Counted from the stretch's first letter, positions 1 to 9,182 are shown. The stretch is DNA of 64,000 bases from an uncultured Roseobacter sp. (GCF_947491795.1 NZ_CANLKW010000002.1:732001-796000), one strand, 5' to 3'. Made by a program: numbers and translations. The notes: generated by a model not told the origin, from the sequence alone.

Positions 1-379
1 CCCCCTTTGTTATCAGAAGAATACGGTGCGTCCGGGCGGCGCTTTCCACGGCTTCTCTGGCATGCGGCAACAGATCAACCGGATGCGCCAGCATCTCCCG
101 GCCGGCCTCCAGGATCTGTTCAATAACTGCGCCGGGTACGCGCCTGTCCGTGACATCCAGCGCGGTTTCAATCATGGACAGCGTAAAGCCCTTCACCCCG
201 AATCCATAGTGCCCCAGATTGCGTTTCTCAGCCGCCACCAGTCTCGACATGAGAGTGTCTGCTTCGGTGTAATCCGACAGGAGTTCTGCGAAATAGCTCT
301 GCGTCATTTGAAAATAGCGCTCGTTGTGCCAGAGCGTATCATCTGCGTCAAAGCCTACGGTTGTTATTTTGCGGGCCAT
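1..379 (-). CDS. HAD-family hydrolase, partial (C-terminus off the left edge)
   Basis: Reading leftward from an ATG at 379 gives 126 codons open to the window edge. The N-terminus holds the haloacid-dehalogenase signature [11 protein letters not shown], in which the first Asp would be the phosphoryl nucleophile and the Asp two residues later the general acid. A helical cap-like stretch follows, then HRILLITKG just before the edge, which looks like motif II (hhhT). The family hydrolyses phosphate esters or C-halogen bonds; the substrate cannot be told. It is divergent from clpS. Confidence 0.75.
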   Translation of the reverse strand, partial: MARKITTVGFDADDTLWHNERYFQMTQSYFAELLSDYTEADTLMSRLVAAEKRNLGHYGFGVKGFTLSMIETALDVTDRRVPGAVIEQILEAGREMLAHPVDLLPHAREAVESAARTHRILLITKG

Positions 380-461
380 GACGCCCCCTTTTCTAAATCA
401 CAGGACAGGTTATATAGAGCCATCTGAGATGAACCGTACGCCAGGCCCGTCAGGAGCAGCA

Positions 462-803
462 ATGCACCGAGAAGCGATTATGATGTCAGACCGGACAGAT
501 GACGAGGGCGATGCCTCTGTTCTGACGGCGACGAAACCGAAAACAAAGCGCCCGCCTTTGTACAAGGTGCTGCTGTTGAATGACGACTTTACGCCAATGG
601 AGTTCGTTGTTCACGTTTTAGAGCGGTTTTTCGGTCTTAATCACGCGCAGGCTTTTGAGATCATGCTGACGGTGCACAAAAAGGGTGTCGCGGTGGTGGG
701 CGTGTTCAGCCATGAAATCGCCGAGACCAAAGTGGCTCAGGTTATGGATTTTGCCCGCCGCCATCAGCATCCACTGCAATGCACCATGGAAAAAGAAGAA
801 TAG
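462..803 (+). CDS. clpS: ATP-dependent Clp protease adaptor ClpS
   Basis: 113 residues. ClpS delivers N-degron substrates to the ClpA/ClpP protease in the cytosol. The core [17 protein letters not shown] with the NDD-TPMEFV binding-pocket motif, then [20 protein letters not shown], is diagnostic. The N-terminal 35 residues are the usual variable acidic extension. The ATG at 462 has an AGGAG five bases upstream; ATGs at 480 and 483 are alternatives that would remove six or seven residues. No clpA follows within the window; a methyltransferase gene starts 4 bp after the stop. Confidence 0.92.
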   Translation: MHREAIMMSDRTDDEGDASVLTATKPKTKRPPLYKVLLLNDDFTPMEFVVHVLERFFGLNHAQAFEIMLTVHKKGVAVVGVFSHEIAETKVAQVMDFARRHQHPLQCTMEKEE

Positions 804-807
804 GCGC

Positions 808-1800
808 ATGATTGATGCCCGTTTGCCGCTGGTGCTGGAAGGCAGCGGTGTCGCCTGGCCCGAGGGTGGCCGGCTGGCCGTATATGGCCCTCCGACTGAG
901 GCAGGTCTGACTGCACTGACCGGATTTGACGTGCAGATCATCGAAGGGTTCCGCCCGTCACACGATATCTGGAAGACGCGCGGCTATGATTGTGCTGTTG
1001 CGGCGGAAGGTCAGTATGACGGTGCCATTGTCAGCCTGCCCAGATCAAAACTGCAGGGCCGGGCGCTGATTGCCGAAGCTCTGGAGTTGACGGACGGGCC
1101 GGTTCTGGTGGACGGTCAGAAAACCGACGGAATTGACAGCATCCTGAAAGACGTACGCAAACGCACCGGCGTGAGCGGCCCTGTCTCCAAAGCGCATGGA
1201 AAGCTGTTCGCTGTGTCAGGTTCTGATGCGGACGAATTTACGGACTGGCGCATTGGTCCGTCACGCACCGACGGCGGCTTCTGGACCGCTCCGGGCGTTT
1301 TTTCTGCCGATGCTGTCGACCCGGCATCTGCCCTGCTGGCGGACGCTCTGCCGGATCGCCTGGGAAAAACGGTTGCCGATCTTGGCGCGGGCTGGGGATT
1401 TCTGTCGGCTCATGTGCTTGTGCGCGAAGATGTAAAGACGGTTCATCTGGTCGAGGCAGGCCATATGGCACTGGAATGCGCACGCCGGAATGTCACAGAC
1501 CCGCGCGCCGCGTTTCACTGGGCGGATGCGCCGTCCTGGCAGCCGCCCGCCACGGTTGACAGCGTTGTGATGAACCCGCCATTTCACACGGGCCGCGCTG
1601 CTGATCCGGCGCTCGGGCAATCCTTTGTTGCTGCTGCAGCGCGGATTCTGGCCCCGCACGGTCAGTTGTGGATGGTCGCCAACCGCCATCTGCCTTATGA
1701 GACAACACTGCAGAAGTATTTTGTAAAAGTGACTGAAACGGGGTCTGACAACCGTTTCAAACTGTTCCACGCAGCGCGCCCGGTCAGGCGCCGCAAATAA
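808..1800 (+). CDS. Class I SAM-dependent methyltransferase, RsmC/RlmG-like
   Basis: 330 residues. The C-terminal half has a Rossmann methyltransferase fold with VADLGAGWGFLSA (SAM-binding motif I) and VVMNPPFHTG (the NPPF motif of N2-guanine and N6-adenine methyltransferases). The N-terminal half resembles the degenerate methyltransferase-like domain of RsmC. The likely role is 16S rRNA guanine-N2 methylation, but the exact target is inferred. The ATG at 808 is chosen because it lies 4 bp after the clpS stop, which suggests co-transcription. Confidence 0.8.
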   Translation: MIDARLPLVLEGSGVAWPEGGRLAVYGPPTEAGLTALTGFDVQIIEGFRPSHDIWKTRGYDCAVAAEGQYDGAIVSLPRSKLQGRALIAEALELTDGPVLVDGQKTDGIDSILKDVRKRTGVSGPVSKAHGKLFAVSGSDADEFTDWRIGPSRTDGGFWTAPGVFSADAVDPASALLADALPDRLGKTVADLGAGWGFLSAHVLVREDVKTVHLVEAGHMALECARRNVTDPRAAFHWADAPSWQPPATVDSVVMNPPFHTGRAADPALGQSFVAAAARILAPHGQLWMVANRHLPYETTLQKYFVKVTETGSDNRFKLFHAARPVRRRK

Positions 1801-1839
1801 CAGGTTCCACACGGCGCCCGCGGCGTCAGAAAGGAAAAG

Positions 1840-2640
1840 ATGTCATTCTCCGTCAAAGGAAAAACAGCCATCGTGACCGGTGCCGCTAACGGGATCGGCC
1901 TGGCCATCGCGCGCCAGTTTGCCGATCGGGGCGCCAATGTGATGTGCGCGGATATGGACGAAAAAAAACTGGCCGCCGAGTGGGGCGACCAGCCGGATGA
2001 TGCACCGCTGCGGTATTTTGCCGGTGATCTGCGCCAGCGGCTGACCATTGCAAATCTGGTGTCAGCCACGATTGACGCCTTTGACCGTGTAGACATCCTG
2101 GTGAACGCTTCGCGCCAGGTCATGCCCACCGATGCGCTGGATGTAGAGGATACTTCGGTCGAGGTTCTTTTGGAACAGAACCTGATGACAGCGCTGCAAC
2201 TGACCCAGCAGGTTGCCAAACGCATGATCCGGCAGGGCAAGGACCAGCCGGAAGGACAACTTGGATCCATCATCAACCTCAGTTCGATTGTGTCGCGAAC
2301 CACCAGACCAGAGCTGATGGGATATTCAATCGCATCGGCTGCACTTGAGCAGATGACGCGGTCCATGGCGCTTGCGCTGGCGCCGGAACGTATCCGGGTC
2401 AACGCCGTCGCCTTTGGCTCGGTGATGAGCGCGTCGCTCAAGTCATCTGTCGTCGAAAACAGCGAATGGCGCGAAGATATTCGCAATCATACACCCATGG
2501 GACGCATTGCCAGCCCGACCGAGCTCGCCGATGCGGTCCAGTTTCTCGCCGCCGACAGTTCCGGTTTTATGACTGGTGAGATCATTACTGTGGATGGGGG
2601 TCGCAGCCTGCTGGACGTGGTTGCTGCACCGGCGCACTGA
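1840..2640 (+). CDS. SDR-family protein with altered catalytic tetrad
   Basis: 266 residues with the Rossmann dinucleotide motif TGAANGIG (residues 13-20) and a C-terminal FMTGEIITVDGGRS typical of classical short-chain dehydrogenases. SSI near residue 148 supplies the catalytic Ser and Tyr162 is present, but the Lys expected four residues later (YxxxK) is Ser166 in YSIAS. NNAG is also changed, to VNAS. The gene has a good ribosome-binding site (AAGGAAAA). It may bind NAD(P) without standard catalysis, or use another proton relay. Its position before hemF does not reveal a substrate. Confidence 0.8.
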   Translation: MSFSVKGKTAIVTGAANGIGLAIARQFADRGANVMCADMDEKKLAAEWGDQPDDAPLRYFAGDLRQRLTIANLVSATIDAFDRVDILVNASRQVMPTDALDVEDTSVEVLLEQNLMTALQLTQQVAKRMIRQGKDQPEGQLGSIINLSSIVSRTTRPELMGYSIASAALEQMTRSMALALAPERIRVNAVAFGSVMSASLKSSVVENSEWREDIRNHTPMGRIASPTELADAVQFLAADSSGFMTGEIITVDGGRSLLDVVAAPAH

Positions 2641-2679
2641 TTTCTGCTTTCCGTCCGCAGGAATTCCACGTTAAGTAAG

Positions 2680-2697
2680 TGTCAGAGAAAACTGACA
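2680..2697. promoter_or_regulatory. Candidate PpsR/CrtJ operator upstream of hemF
   Basis: The 18-base element TGTCAGAGAAAACTGACA fits TGT-N12-ACA, the recognised PpsR/CrtJ palindrome. The dyad extends to 9-bp arms over 2677-2700. It ends 13 bp before the hemF ATG, and no T-run follows, so a terminator is unlikely. Confidence 0.7.
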
Positions 2698-2710
2698 CTT
2701 CAGGCGGGTT

Positions 2711-3604
2711 ATGACCGATACATTTGATTCCCAGAAACAGCAGGCATCTGCCTGGTTCCGCGACCTGCGCGACAGTATCGTCGCAGCGTTTGAACAGCTG
2801 GAGCAGGACCACGATACCGGCCCGCTCAGCGACGCTGAACCCGGAGCATTTGAGGTCTCGGAAACAACCCGCAGCAGTGACGACGGCTCTGATGCCGGTG
2901 GCGGTCTGATGAGCGTCATGCGCGGCGGTCGGGTGTTTGAAAAAGTCGGCGTCAATATCTCGACAGTCTATGGCACCCTGGGCGAACGGGCGCAGATGGC
3001 GATGGCTGCGCGCAAGGGGATCCCGGGCATGAAGGACGATCCCCGGTTCTGGGCCAGTGGTATCAGCCTGGTTGCGCATATGCAGAACCCGCATGCACCA
3101 GCGGTACACATGAACACGCGCATGTTCTGGACGCCCCATGCCTGGTGGTTCGGTGGCGGGTCAGACCTGAACCCCTGCATCGAATATGACGAGGACACGG
3201 CACATTTTCACAAGACCCAGGAAGAGCACCTCGATCCGCATGGCGAAGAGCATTATCCGAAACTGAAAGCCTGGGCGGATGAATATTTCTTTGTTCCGCA
3301 CCGGGGCCGGGCGCGGGGTGTTGGCGGCATTTTCATGGACGACCACTGCACCGGAGCCTGGGAGACGGATTTTGCCCTGACGCAGGATATCGGGCGGGCG
3401 TTTCTGCCAGCCTATGTCCCTCTGGTGCGCAAGCGCCGCACGACGCCCTGGTCAGATGCGGACAAAGACATTCAGCTTGTGCATCGCGGCCTCTATGCGG
3501 AGTACAACCTGGTCTATGACCGTGGCACCAAATTCGGGCTCGAAACCGGCCACGATGCCAATGCGGTGCTGATGAGCCTGCCGCCGCTGGCCAAATGGAT
3601 CTGA
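2711..3604 (+). CDS. hemF: Oxygen-dependent coproporphyrinogen III oxidase
   Basis: 297 residues. HemF oxidatively decarboxylates coproporphyrinogen III to protoporphyrinogen IX using O2 in the cytosol. Diagnostic segments are VHMNTRMFWTPHAWWFGGGS, then DLNP, and GVGGIFMDDH. Length matches the family. It is convergent with hemC, with only 11 bp between the stops. The PpsR-type palindrome just upstream suggests control by oxygen or light together with bacteriochlorophyll synthesis. Confidence 0.96.
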   Translation: MTDTFDSQKQQASAWFRDLRDSIVAAFEQLEQDHDTGPLSDAEPGAFEVSETTRSSDDGSDAGGGLMSVMRGGRVFEKVGVNISTVYGTLGERAQMAMAARKGIPGMKDDPRFWASGISLVAHMQNPHAPAVHMNTRMFWTPHAWWFGGGSDLNPCIEYDEDTAHFHKTQEEHLDPHGEEHYPKLKAWADEYFFVPHRGRARGVGGIFMDDHCTGAWETDFALTQDIGRAFLPAYVPLVRKRRTTPWSDADKDIQLVHRGLYAEYNLVYDRGTKFGLETGHDANAVLMSLPPLAKWI

Positions 3605-3615
3605 CGGCCCAGAAT

Positions 3616-4560
3616 TCAGTGCCAGTCGAAAAAGCCCTTGCCAGCGCCGGAGAGCAGCTCCTGCGCCAGTGCCCGTCCCATTTCCGGCCCCTCTGCGATG
3701 GGGCCGCTGCGGCTGCCTGAAACCGCCTCGCTGCCATCAGGGCGCAGCACCTCACCACGCAGATGCAGGCTGTCCCCGTTCAGCTGCGCCAGACCGGCAA
3801 TCGGTGTTTCGCACGATCCGTCGAGCGTCAGAAGAAAACTCCGCTCGGCGGCCAGCCTCTGGCCTGTGGCTGTGTCATGGATGGCGGACAGCATTTCAGC
3901 CGTGTTTTCGTCGTCGATACGCCGCTCGATACCGATGGCACCCTGCGCCACTGCGGGCAGCATATCGTCAGTATCGATCGGTGTTGCCGGAACATCCTCC
4001 ATCCCGAGACGGTTGAGACCTGCCGCCGCCAGAAACGTGCATTCGGCCACGCCATCGGCAAGCTTTTTCAGGCGCGTCTGGACGTTGCCCCTGAACTCAA
4101 CAACTTTCAGATCCGGTCGGCGGTAGAGCAGTTGTGCCCGCCGCCTGAGACTGGATGTTCCCACAACTGCGCCTGCTGCCAGTTCATGAATACTGCCCAG
4201 TTTTGGGGAAACGAAAGCATCCCGCACGTCCTCGCGCGGAAGATAGGTGTCAAGGATGAGGCCATCCGGCTGGACGGTCGGCATGTCCTTCATCGAATGA
4301 ACGGCGATGTCAATTTTCGCTGACAACAGGTCTTCTTCGATTTCGCGCGTAAAGAGGCCCTTGCCGCCGATCTCTTTGAGCGGGCGATCCTGGATGGCGT
4401 CGCCGGTGACTTTGATGATCACGATTTCAAAGGCCTCTTCGGCTAAGCCGAAGGCCTGCATCAGTCTTTCGCGCGTCTCGTAAGCCTGCGCGAGCGCAAG
4501 CGGCGAGCCACGGGTGCCGATTTTCAACGGAGAGTCGGGGGAGGGAAGCTGCACTGTCAT
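3616..4560 (-). CDS. hemC: Porphobilinogen deaminase (hydroxymethylbilane synthase)
   Basis: 314 residues. HemC polymerises four porphobilinogens into hydroxymethylbilane. The sequence shows KIGTRGSPLALAQA at the N-terminus, VHSMKDMPT, VGTSSLRRRAQL, and LDGSCETPIAG, which carries the Cys for the dipyrromethane cofactor. The ATG at 4560 is chosen; an in-frame TTG at 4584 would put the start inside the PpsR-type site. It is divergent from hemE and shares its control region. Confidence 0.96.
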   Translation of the reverse strand: MTVQLPSPDSPLKIGTRGSPLALAQAYETRERLMQAFGLAEEAFEIVIIKVTGDAIQDRPLKEIGGKGLFTREIEEDLLSAKIDIAVHSMKDMPTVQPDGLILDTYLPREDVRDAFVSPKLGSIHELAAGAVVGTSSLRRRAQLLYRRPDLKVVEFRGNVQTRLKKLADGVAECTFLAAAGLNRLGMEDVPATPIDTDDMLPAVAQGAIGIERRIDDENTAEMLSAIHDTATGQRLAAERSFLLTLDGSCETPIAGLAQLNGDSLHLRGEVLRPDGSEAVSGSRSGPIAEGPEMGRALAQELLSGAGKGFFDWH

Positions 4561-4578
4561 GGGTTTATCTTTTAGATG

Positions 4579-4596
4579 TGTCAACTTAAACTGACA
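4579..4596. promoter_or_regulatory. Candidate PpsR/CrtJ operator in the hemC-hemE divergent promoter
   Basis: TGTCAACTTAAACTGACA matches TGT-N12-ACA with the preferred TGTCA/TGACA arms. It lies 18 bp upstream of the hemC ATG and 65 bp upstream of the hemE ATG, so one bound repressor could affect both promoters. It closely resembles the site at 2680-2697. Confidence 0.72.
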
Positions 4597-4661
4597 ACTG
4601 GAATGATCGAGAATCTCAGGCTAGAAGCAGGATGCGTGCAATGAAAGACGGAATTCACACA

Positions 4662-5696
4662 ATGAGCCAGACCAAAACCATCCTGCGGGCCCTGGCGGGT
4701 GAAACGCTGCCGGTTCCGCCGATCTGGATGATGCGCCAGGCCGGGCGCTATCTGCCGGAGTACCGGGCGACGCGGGCGCAGGCCGGGGACTTTCTGTCGC
4801 TGTGCTATAACCCGGAACTGGCCGCCGAAGTGACGCTTCAGCCGATCCGACGCTATGGTTTTGATGCAGCTATTCTGTTTGCGGATATTCTGCTGTTGCC
4901 GCAGGCACTCGGCGCGGATCTGTGGTTCGTGACGGGCGAGGGGCCACGCCTTTCGACCGTGACCACACAGGCTGACTTTGACAAACTTGGGCCGGTCAGT
5001 GACATTCACGAAACGCTTAACCCGATTTACGAAACGGTGCGCATTCTGCGGCGCGAACTGCCCGCCGAAACAACGCTCATCGGGTTTGCCGGCGCGCCCT
5101 GGACAGTTGCCACTTACATGATCGCCGGTCGGGGAACGCCCGATCAGGGACCTGCGCATGCGCTCAAAGATGAAAACCGCCCGCTGTTTGAGGCGCTTCT
5201 GGCCCGGATCACTGCAGGCACGATCGACTATCTCGCAGCACAGATCGATGCCGGTGCCGAAGTGGTCAAAATCTTTGACAGCTGGGCAGGATCTCTCAGG
5301 GGAGATGATTTCCAAAAATATGCACTGGAACCCGCGCGCGAAATCACAGCAGCGCTCAAGACGCGGTATCCTGACGTGCCGATCATTGGTTTCCCGCGTG
5401 AAGCCGGTGACAAATATGTCGGCTTTGCCAGGGCGACGGGTGTGGACTGTGTCGCACTGGACAATTCCGTGGATGCAGAATGGGCGGCGACGAATGTTCA
5501 GGTGGATGGGTGTGTCCAGGGCAATCTCGCCTCCAGCCATATGGTAACAGGCGGCCAGGCGCTGGTGGATGAGACACGTGCCATCGTGAAGGCGTTTTCG
5601 GGCGGGCCGCACATCTTTAATCTGGGCCACGGGATCACGCCCGACGCGGACCCGGATAACGTTCAGCGGATGATTGACGCTGTTCGGGAGGCATAA
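4662..5696 (+). CDS. hemE: Uroporphyrinogen decarboxylase
   Basis: 344 residues. HemE removes the four acetate carboxyls of uroporphyrinogen III to give coproporphyrinogen III, the substrate of HemF. The N-terminal signature [17 protein letters not shown] is unmistakable, and [13 protein letters not shown] and [13 protein letters not shown] are also conserved. ATGs at 4632 and 4641 are in frame, but [14 protein letters not shown] at 4662 aligns with the usual N-terminus. Likely co-regulated with divergent hemC through the palindrome between them. Confidence 0.96.
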   Translation: MSQTKTILRALAGETLPVPPIWMMRQAGRYLPEYRATRAQAGDFLSLCYNPELAAEVTLQPIRRYGFDAAILFADILLLPQALGADLWFVTGEGPRLSTVTTQADFDKLGPVSDIHETLNPIYETVRILRRELPAETTLIGFAGAPWTVATYMIAGRGTPDQGPAHALKDENRPLFEALLARITAGTIDYLAAQIDAGAEVVKIFDSWAGSLRGDDFQKYALEPAREITAALKTRYPDVPIIGFPREAGDKYVGFARATGVDCVALDNSVDAEWAATNVQVDGCVQGNLASSHMVTGGQALVDETRAIVKAFSGGPHIFNLGHGITPDADPDNVQRMIDAVREA

Positions 5697-5749
5697 TCAC
5701 GGATTGTGGCTTGACGGCGCTGCCAGGCTGGCTTAGGTCACGCGCCGAT

Positions 5750-5826
<77 letters not shown>

Positions 5827-6007
5827 CTTCTCTGCCCTGCGTGTCTCTTCTGTGGCTTTGGAAATACGTTTCCGATGCCGTCCGTGTCGCCGGAATAGTT
5901 ACAAATGCGGGTGACAAGCCCAGACATCTGCAATAGCAATTTATCAGAGATAAACGGGTCAGAGATCACGGGCAGCGTGACGTGACCGGGTTTCAGGGAG
6001 GAAACAC

Positions 6008-7048
6008 ATGACTGTCTCACGCAAAACTTTTCTCAATCTGGCGGGTGCTGCGGCGCTGGCGATGGGTATGGGCGCGGGTGCTGCCTCTGCTCAGGAAGTC
6101 ACCCTGTCGCTGCACCAGTTCCTGCCGCCGCAGGCAAACGTGCCAAAGCTGGTTCTGGATGTCTGGGCGGACAATGTTGAAGAGGCCAGCGAAGGCCGCA
6201 TCAAAATTGACCGCTATCCGTCGATGCAGCTGGGCGGCAAGCCACCAGAGCTGATGGACCAGGCCATTGATGGTGTCGCCGATATCGTGTGGACCGTTGT
6301 AGGCTATACGCCCGGTCGCTACCCCAGCACCGAAGTGTTTGAACTGCCTTTCATGATGACAAACGCCCGTGCCGCATCCCGCGCATACTGGGAAATGTTT
6401 GAAACGCATATGAAAGACACGGAATTCAAAGATGTGCACATTCTCGGGACCTGGGTCCACGGTCCGGGCCTGATCCACGCCAACAAGGAAATCCGCTCAC
6501 CGTCCGATATGGAAGGCATGAAAATCCGCGGTGGGTCGCGCCTCGCGAATGCGCTGCTGGAAAAAGTCGGCGCAACGCCGGTGGGGATGCCAGTTCCTGC
6601 CGTACCAGAAGGCCTGTCCAAGGGCGTGATTGACGGCACAACGATCCCGTGGGAAGTGACCGCAGCACTGAAAATCCCCGAGCTGGTTGGCAACCATACC
6701 GAATTCACAGGCAACGCGCTCTATGTGCTGACCTTTGTGCTGGCCATGAACAAAGACCGTTATGAGAGCCTGCCGGATGATCTCAAAAAGGTGATCGACG
6801 ATAACTCCGGGCTCGAATTCTCGGTCTTTGCAGGCGGCACACAGGCTGACAGCGATGGCCCGGCCCGCGCAGCTGCCGAAGCGCGCGGTAACAACATCGT
6901 CACTCTGAACGCCGAAGAGACCGAAGCCTGGAAAACAGTTGCTCAGCCGATCTATGATGAATGGGTCGCTGACATGAATGAAAAAGGCATCGATGGTCAG
7001 GCGCTGATCGACGAAGCGCGCATGCTGATCGACAAATATACCGAGTAA
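6008..7048 (+). CDS. dctP: TRAP transporter substrate-binding protein, DctP family
   Basis: 346 residues with an N-terminal signal peptide (RKTFLNLAGAAALAMGMGA, cleaved near ASA-QE). The mature part is a DctP-type periplasmic receptor: LHQFLPPQA, the central MEGMKIRGGSRL carrying the conserved Arg that pairs with substrate carboxylates, and TTIPWEV. It captures an organic acid for the DctQM permease. Because benzoyl-CoA genes follow directly, benzoate or a related aromatic acid is the likely ligand (inference). A strong ribosome-binding site (AGGGAGGAAA) precedes the ATG. Confidence 0.88.
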   Translation: MTVSRKTFLNLAGAAALAMGMGAGAASAQEVTLSLHQFLPPQANVPKLVLDVWADNVEEASEGRIKIDRYPSMQLGGKPPELMDQAIDGVADIVWTVVGYTPGRYPSTEVFELPFMMTNARAASRAYWEMFETHMKDTEFKDVHILGTWVHGPGLIHANKEIRSPSDMEGMKIRGGSRLANALLEKVGATPVGMPVPAVPEGLSKGVIDGTTIPWEVTAALKIPELVGNHTEFTGNALYVLTFVLAMNKDRYESLPDDLKKVIDDNSGLEFSVFAGGTQADSDGPARAAAEARGNNIVTLNAEETEAWKTVAQPIYDEWVADMNEKGIDGQALIDEARMLIDKYTE

Positions 7049-7062
7049 TCTGAGCCCAACCG

Positions 7063-7094
7063 GCCCGCAGCGTGTCAGAACGTTGCGGGCTTTT
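7063..7094 (+). terminator. Attenuator-type hairpin between dctP and dctQ
   Basis: Ten base pairs, GCCCGCAGCG with CGTTGCGGGC (one G-T), an 8-base loop, and then TTTT. It can act as a leaky terminator that keeps the binding protein above the membrane subunits, or as a 3' stabiliser. Confidence 0.65.
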
Positions 7095-7120
7095 CTGTAC
7101 CCGATTTTCAGGAATAACCG

Positions 7121-7690
7121 ATGCACAAGGCCATGTCACTGCTGGCGCGTCTGACATCAATCATCGGGGGATTGGTGCTGACCGGCCTCGTCGTTATGAC
7201 CACGCTCTCGATTATTGGCCGGTCGATCAATGAATGGCTGCATTCCGACTGGGTCGAGGGCACCTTCGGGGGCATTGCGCAGTGGTTTCTGGATCTTGGA
7301 ATCGGCGAAGTGAACGGCAGTTACGAGCTGCTTGAGGCCGGCGTTGCCTTTGCCATTTTTTCGTTTTTCCCGGTCTGTCAGCTCTACAGTGGCCATGCCA
7401 CGGTGGACATCTTTACTTCGCGCCTGCCCCGTCCGGTGGGGCGCGGTATCTCTGCTTTCTGGGAGGTGGTGCTGGCCGCCGCACTGATCCTGATCTGCGT
7501 GCAGCTGTTTGGCGGTGTGCAGCGATATCTGCGCAACGGCGAGACAACACTGTTTTTGCAGTTTCCGGTGTGGTGGGCCTATTCGGCGAGTTTCGCCGCC
7601 TCTGTCGTCACCTGTATTGTGGCAGTTTACTGTGCGCTGATGCGTGTGGCCGAGAGCCTGACCGGTCGCCCGATGATGCCTGTGGCCTGA
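7121..7690 (+). CDS. dctQ: TRAP transporter small permease, DctQ family
   Basis: 189 residues with four hydrophobic segments, as expected for the DctQ subunit: residues about 12-32, 78-98 with FAIFSFFPVCQLYSGHATVD, 110-130, and 145-168. DctQ pairs with DctM in the inner membrane to form the Na+-driven transporter. The gene lies 72 bp after dctP, beyond a hairpin, and 7 bp before dctM. Confidence 0.88.
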   Translation: MHKAMSLLARLTSIIGGLVLTGLVVMTTLSIIGRSINEWLHSDWVEGTFGGIAQWFLDLGIGEVNGSYELLEAGVAFAIFSFFPVCQLYSGHATVDIFTSRLPRPVGRGISAFWEVVLAAALILICVQLFGGVQRYLRNGETTLFLQFPVWWAYSASFAASVVTCIVAVYCALMRVAESLTGRPMMPVA

Positions 7691-7697
7691 TCCGGAC

Positions 7698-9053
7698 ATG
7701 GGCACGTTGCTTGATCTTTTGCCCTTTGCGGACATGAGCCGGCTTGAGCTGGGCTTCTGGTCCTTTGCCGTCCTTCTCGGCATGATTTTTCTGCGCGCGC
7801 CGATTGGTCTGGCGATGCTGTTGTGCGGATTTGGTGGCTGGTATTATGCCATGAACGGCAATCCGACACCGCTGCTGGCCAAGCTGAAATCCGAGACCTA
7901 CACGACTTTTTCCAGTTATTCGCTGTCGATCATCCCGATGTTTCTGCTGATGGGGCAGTTCGCGACCCTGTCGGGCATGTCAGCCGCGCTGTTCCGGGCT
8001 GCCGAGAGTTTTCTGGGCCATCGCCGGGGAGGTGTTGCCATGGCTGCAGTGGGGGCCTGCGCCGGTTTTGGCGCGATCTGTGGCTCATCGCTCGCCACGG
8101 CGGCGACGATGTCCCGCGTGGCCCTGCCGGAACTCCGGCGCTATGGGTATTCCGGCGGGTTTTCCACGGCCACGCTGGCCGCCGGAGGCACACTGGGTAT
8201 CCTGATCCCGCCCTCGGTGATTCTGGTGATCTATGCGATCATCACAGAGCAGAACATTGCCAAACTGTTCCTTGCAGCATTCGTGCCGGGCATTCTGGCC
8301 GCACTTGGCTACATGCTCACGATTTCGCTTTATGTGCGGCTCTATCCTGCATCTGCAGGGACGCGCGACGCGGTGCCTATGGCCGAACGCTGGAAGGCCC
8401 TGGGGGCGACCTGGCCGGTTCTGGTCATTTTTGCGGTTGTTGTGGGCGGCATCTATCTGGGCTTTTTCACGCCGACTGAGGGTTCTGCCATCGGTGCTAT
8501 GGGCACCGGGCTGGTCGCTCTGCTCTCAGGCAGTCTGAACTGGTCAGTGTTCCGGGAAAGCCTGCTGGGCACGGCGCGCACAACGGCGATGATCTTTTTC
8601 ATCGTACTGGGTGCCAGCTTTTACAACGGGTTTCTGGCGCTTTCGGGCGTGCCACAGTTCATGGCGGACTGGGTGCTGACCCAGGGCTTTTCCCCATGGC
8701 TGGTCTTGTCGATCATCCTGCTGTTTTATCTGATCTTTGGCTGTCTGATGGACAGCCTGTCAATGATCCTGCTGACGGTGCCGATCTTCTTCCCGGTCAT
8801 CTCGGCGATGGATTTCGGCATGTCGCCGGAACATGTGGCGATATGGTTCGGCATTCTGGTGCTGATTGTCGTTGAAGTGGGGCTGATCACCCCGCCGGTC
8901 GGAATGAACCTTTTCATCATCAATGCGATGGACCGCGAAACACCCATGACCGAAACCTACAAGGCAGTGATGTTTTTTGTTGGATCCGACATCCTGCGTG
9001 TTGTGATCCTTGTGGCTTTCCCCGCAATTACACTTTTCCTGTTGCCGGGCTGA
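7698..9053 (+). CDS. dctM: TRAP transporter large permease, DctM family
   Basis: 451 residues, strongly hydrophobic with about 11-12 membrane segments. Typical DctM motifs include IGLAMLLCGF near the N-terminus, GAICGSSLATAATMSRVALPELRRYGY, and GILIPPSVILVIYAIITEQ. This is the transport subunit driven by an ion gradient. It ends 129 bp before bclA, and the gap holds a candidate BoxR site, so the transporter and the catabolic genes may be separate transcription units. Confidence 0.92.
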   Translation: MGTLLDLLPFADMSRLELGFWSFAVLLGMIFLRAPIGLAMLLCGFGGWYYAMNGNPTPLLAKLKSETYTTFSSYSLSIIPMFLLMGQFATLSGMSAALFRAAESFLGHRRGGVAMAAVGACAGFGAICGSSLATAATMSRVALPELRRYGYSGGFSTATLAAGGTLGILIPPSVILVIYAIITEQNIAKLFLAAFVPGILAALGYMLTISLYVRLYPASAGTRDAVPMAERWKALGATWPVLVIFAVVVGGIYLGFFTPTEGSAIGAMGTGLVALLSGSLNWSVFRESLLGTARTTAMIFFIVLGASFYNGFLALSGVPQFMADWVLTQGFSPWLVLSIILLFYLIFGCLMDSLSMILLTVPIFFPVISAMDFGMSPEHVAIWFGILVLIVVEVGLITPPVGMNLFIINAMDRETPMTETYKAVMFFVGSDILRVVILVAFPAITLFLLPG

Positions 9054-9084
9054 GCCCCTCCAATTCCACGATCACGTCCGGTTT

Positions 9085-9100
9085 TCATGCACTAAAGTGC
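9085..9100. promoter_or_regulatory. Candidate BoxR operator upstream of bclA
   Basis: TCATGCACTA, extended to the inverted repeat GCACT-AA-AGTGC at 9089-9100. It shares the TGCACTA core with two sites upstream of boxC. Azoarcus BoxR operators are known to contain TGCA repeats. Confidence 0.5.
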
Positions 9101-9182
9101 CGCAATGTGCCGCAAGTCTTGCGAACGGGCAGTGCAGATGCACGATAGAGCAACAGGGATCACCGAGTCTTGGGAGGGATCA

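Noticed and set aside
2677..2700. Palindrome before hemF as a terminator of the SDR gene
   Set aside because: No T-run follows on either strand and the sequence fits the TGT-N12-ACA operator instead.
4581..5630. 349-codon antisense frame over hemE
   Set aside because: hemE is unambiguous, and this frame would run into the hemC-hemE operator.
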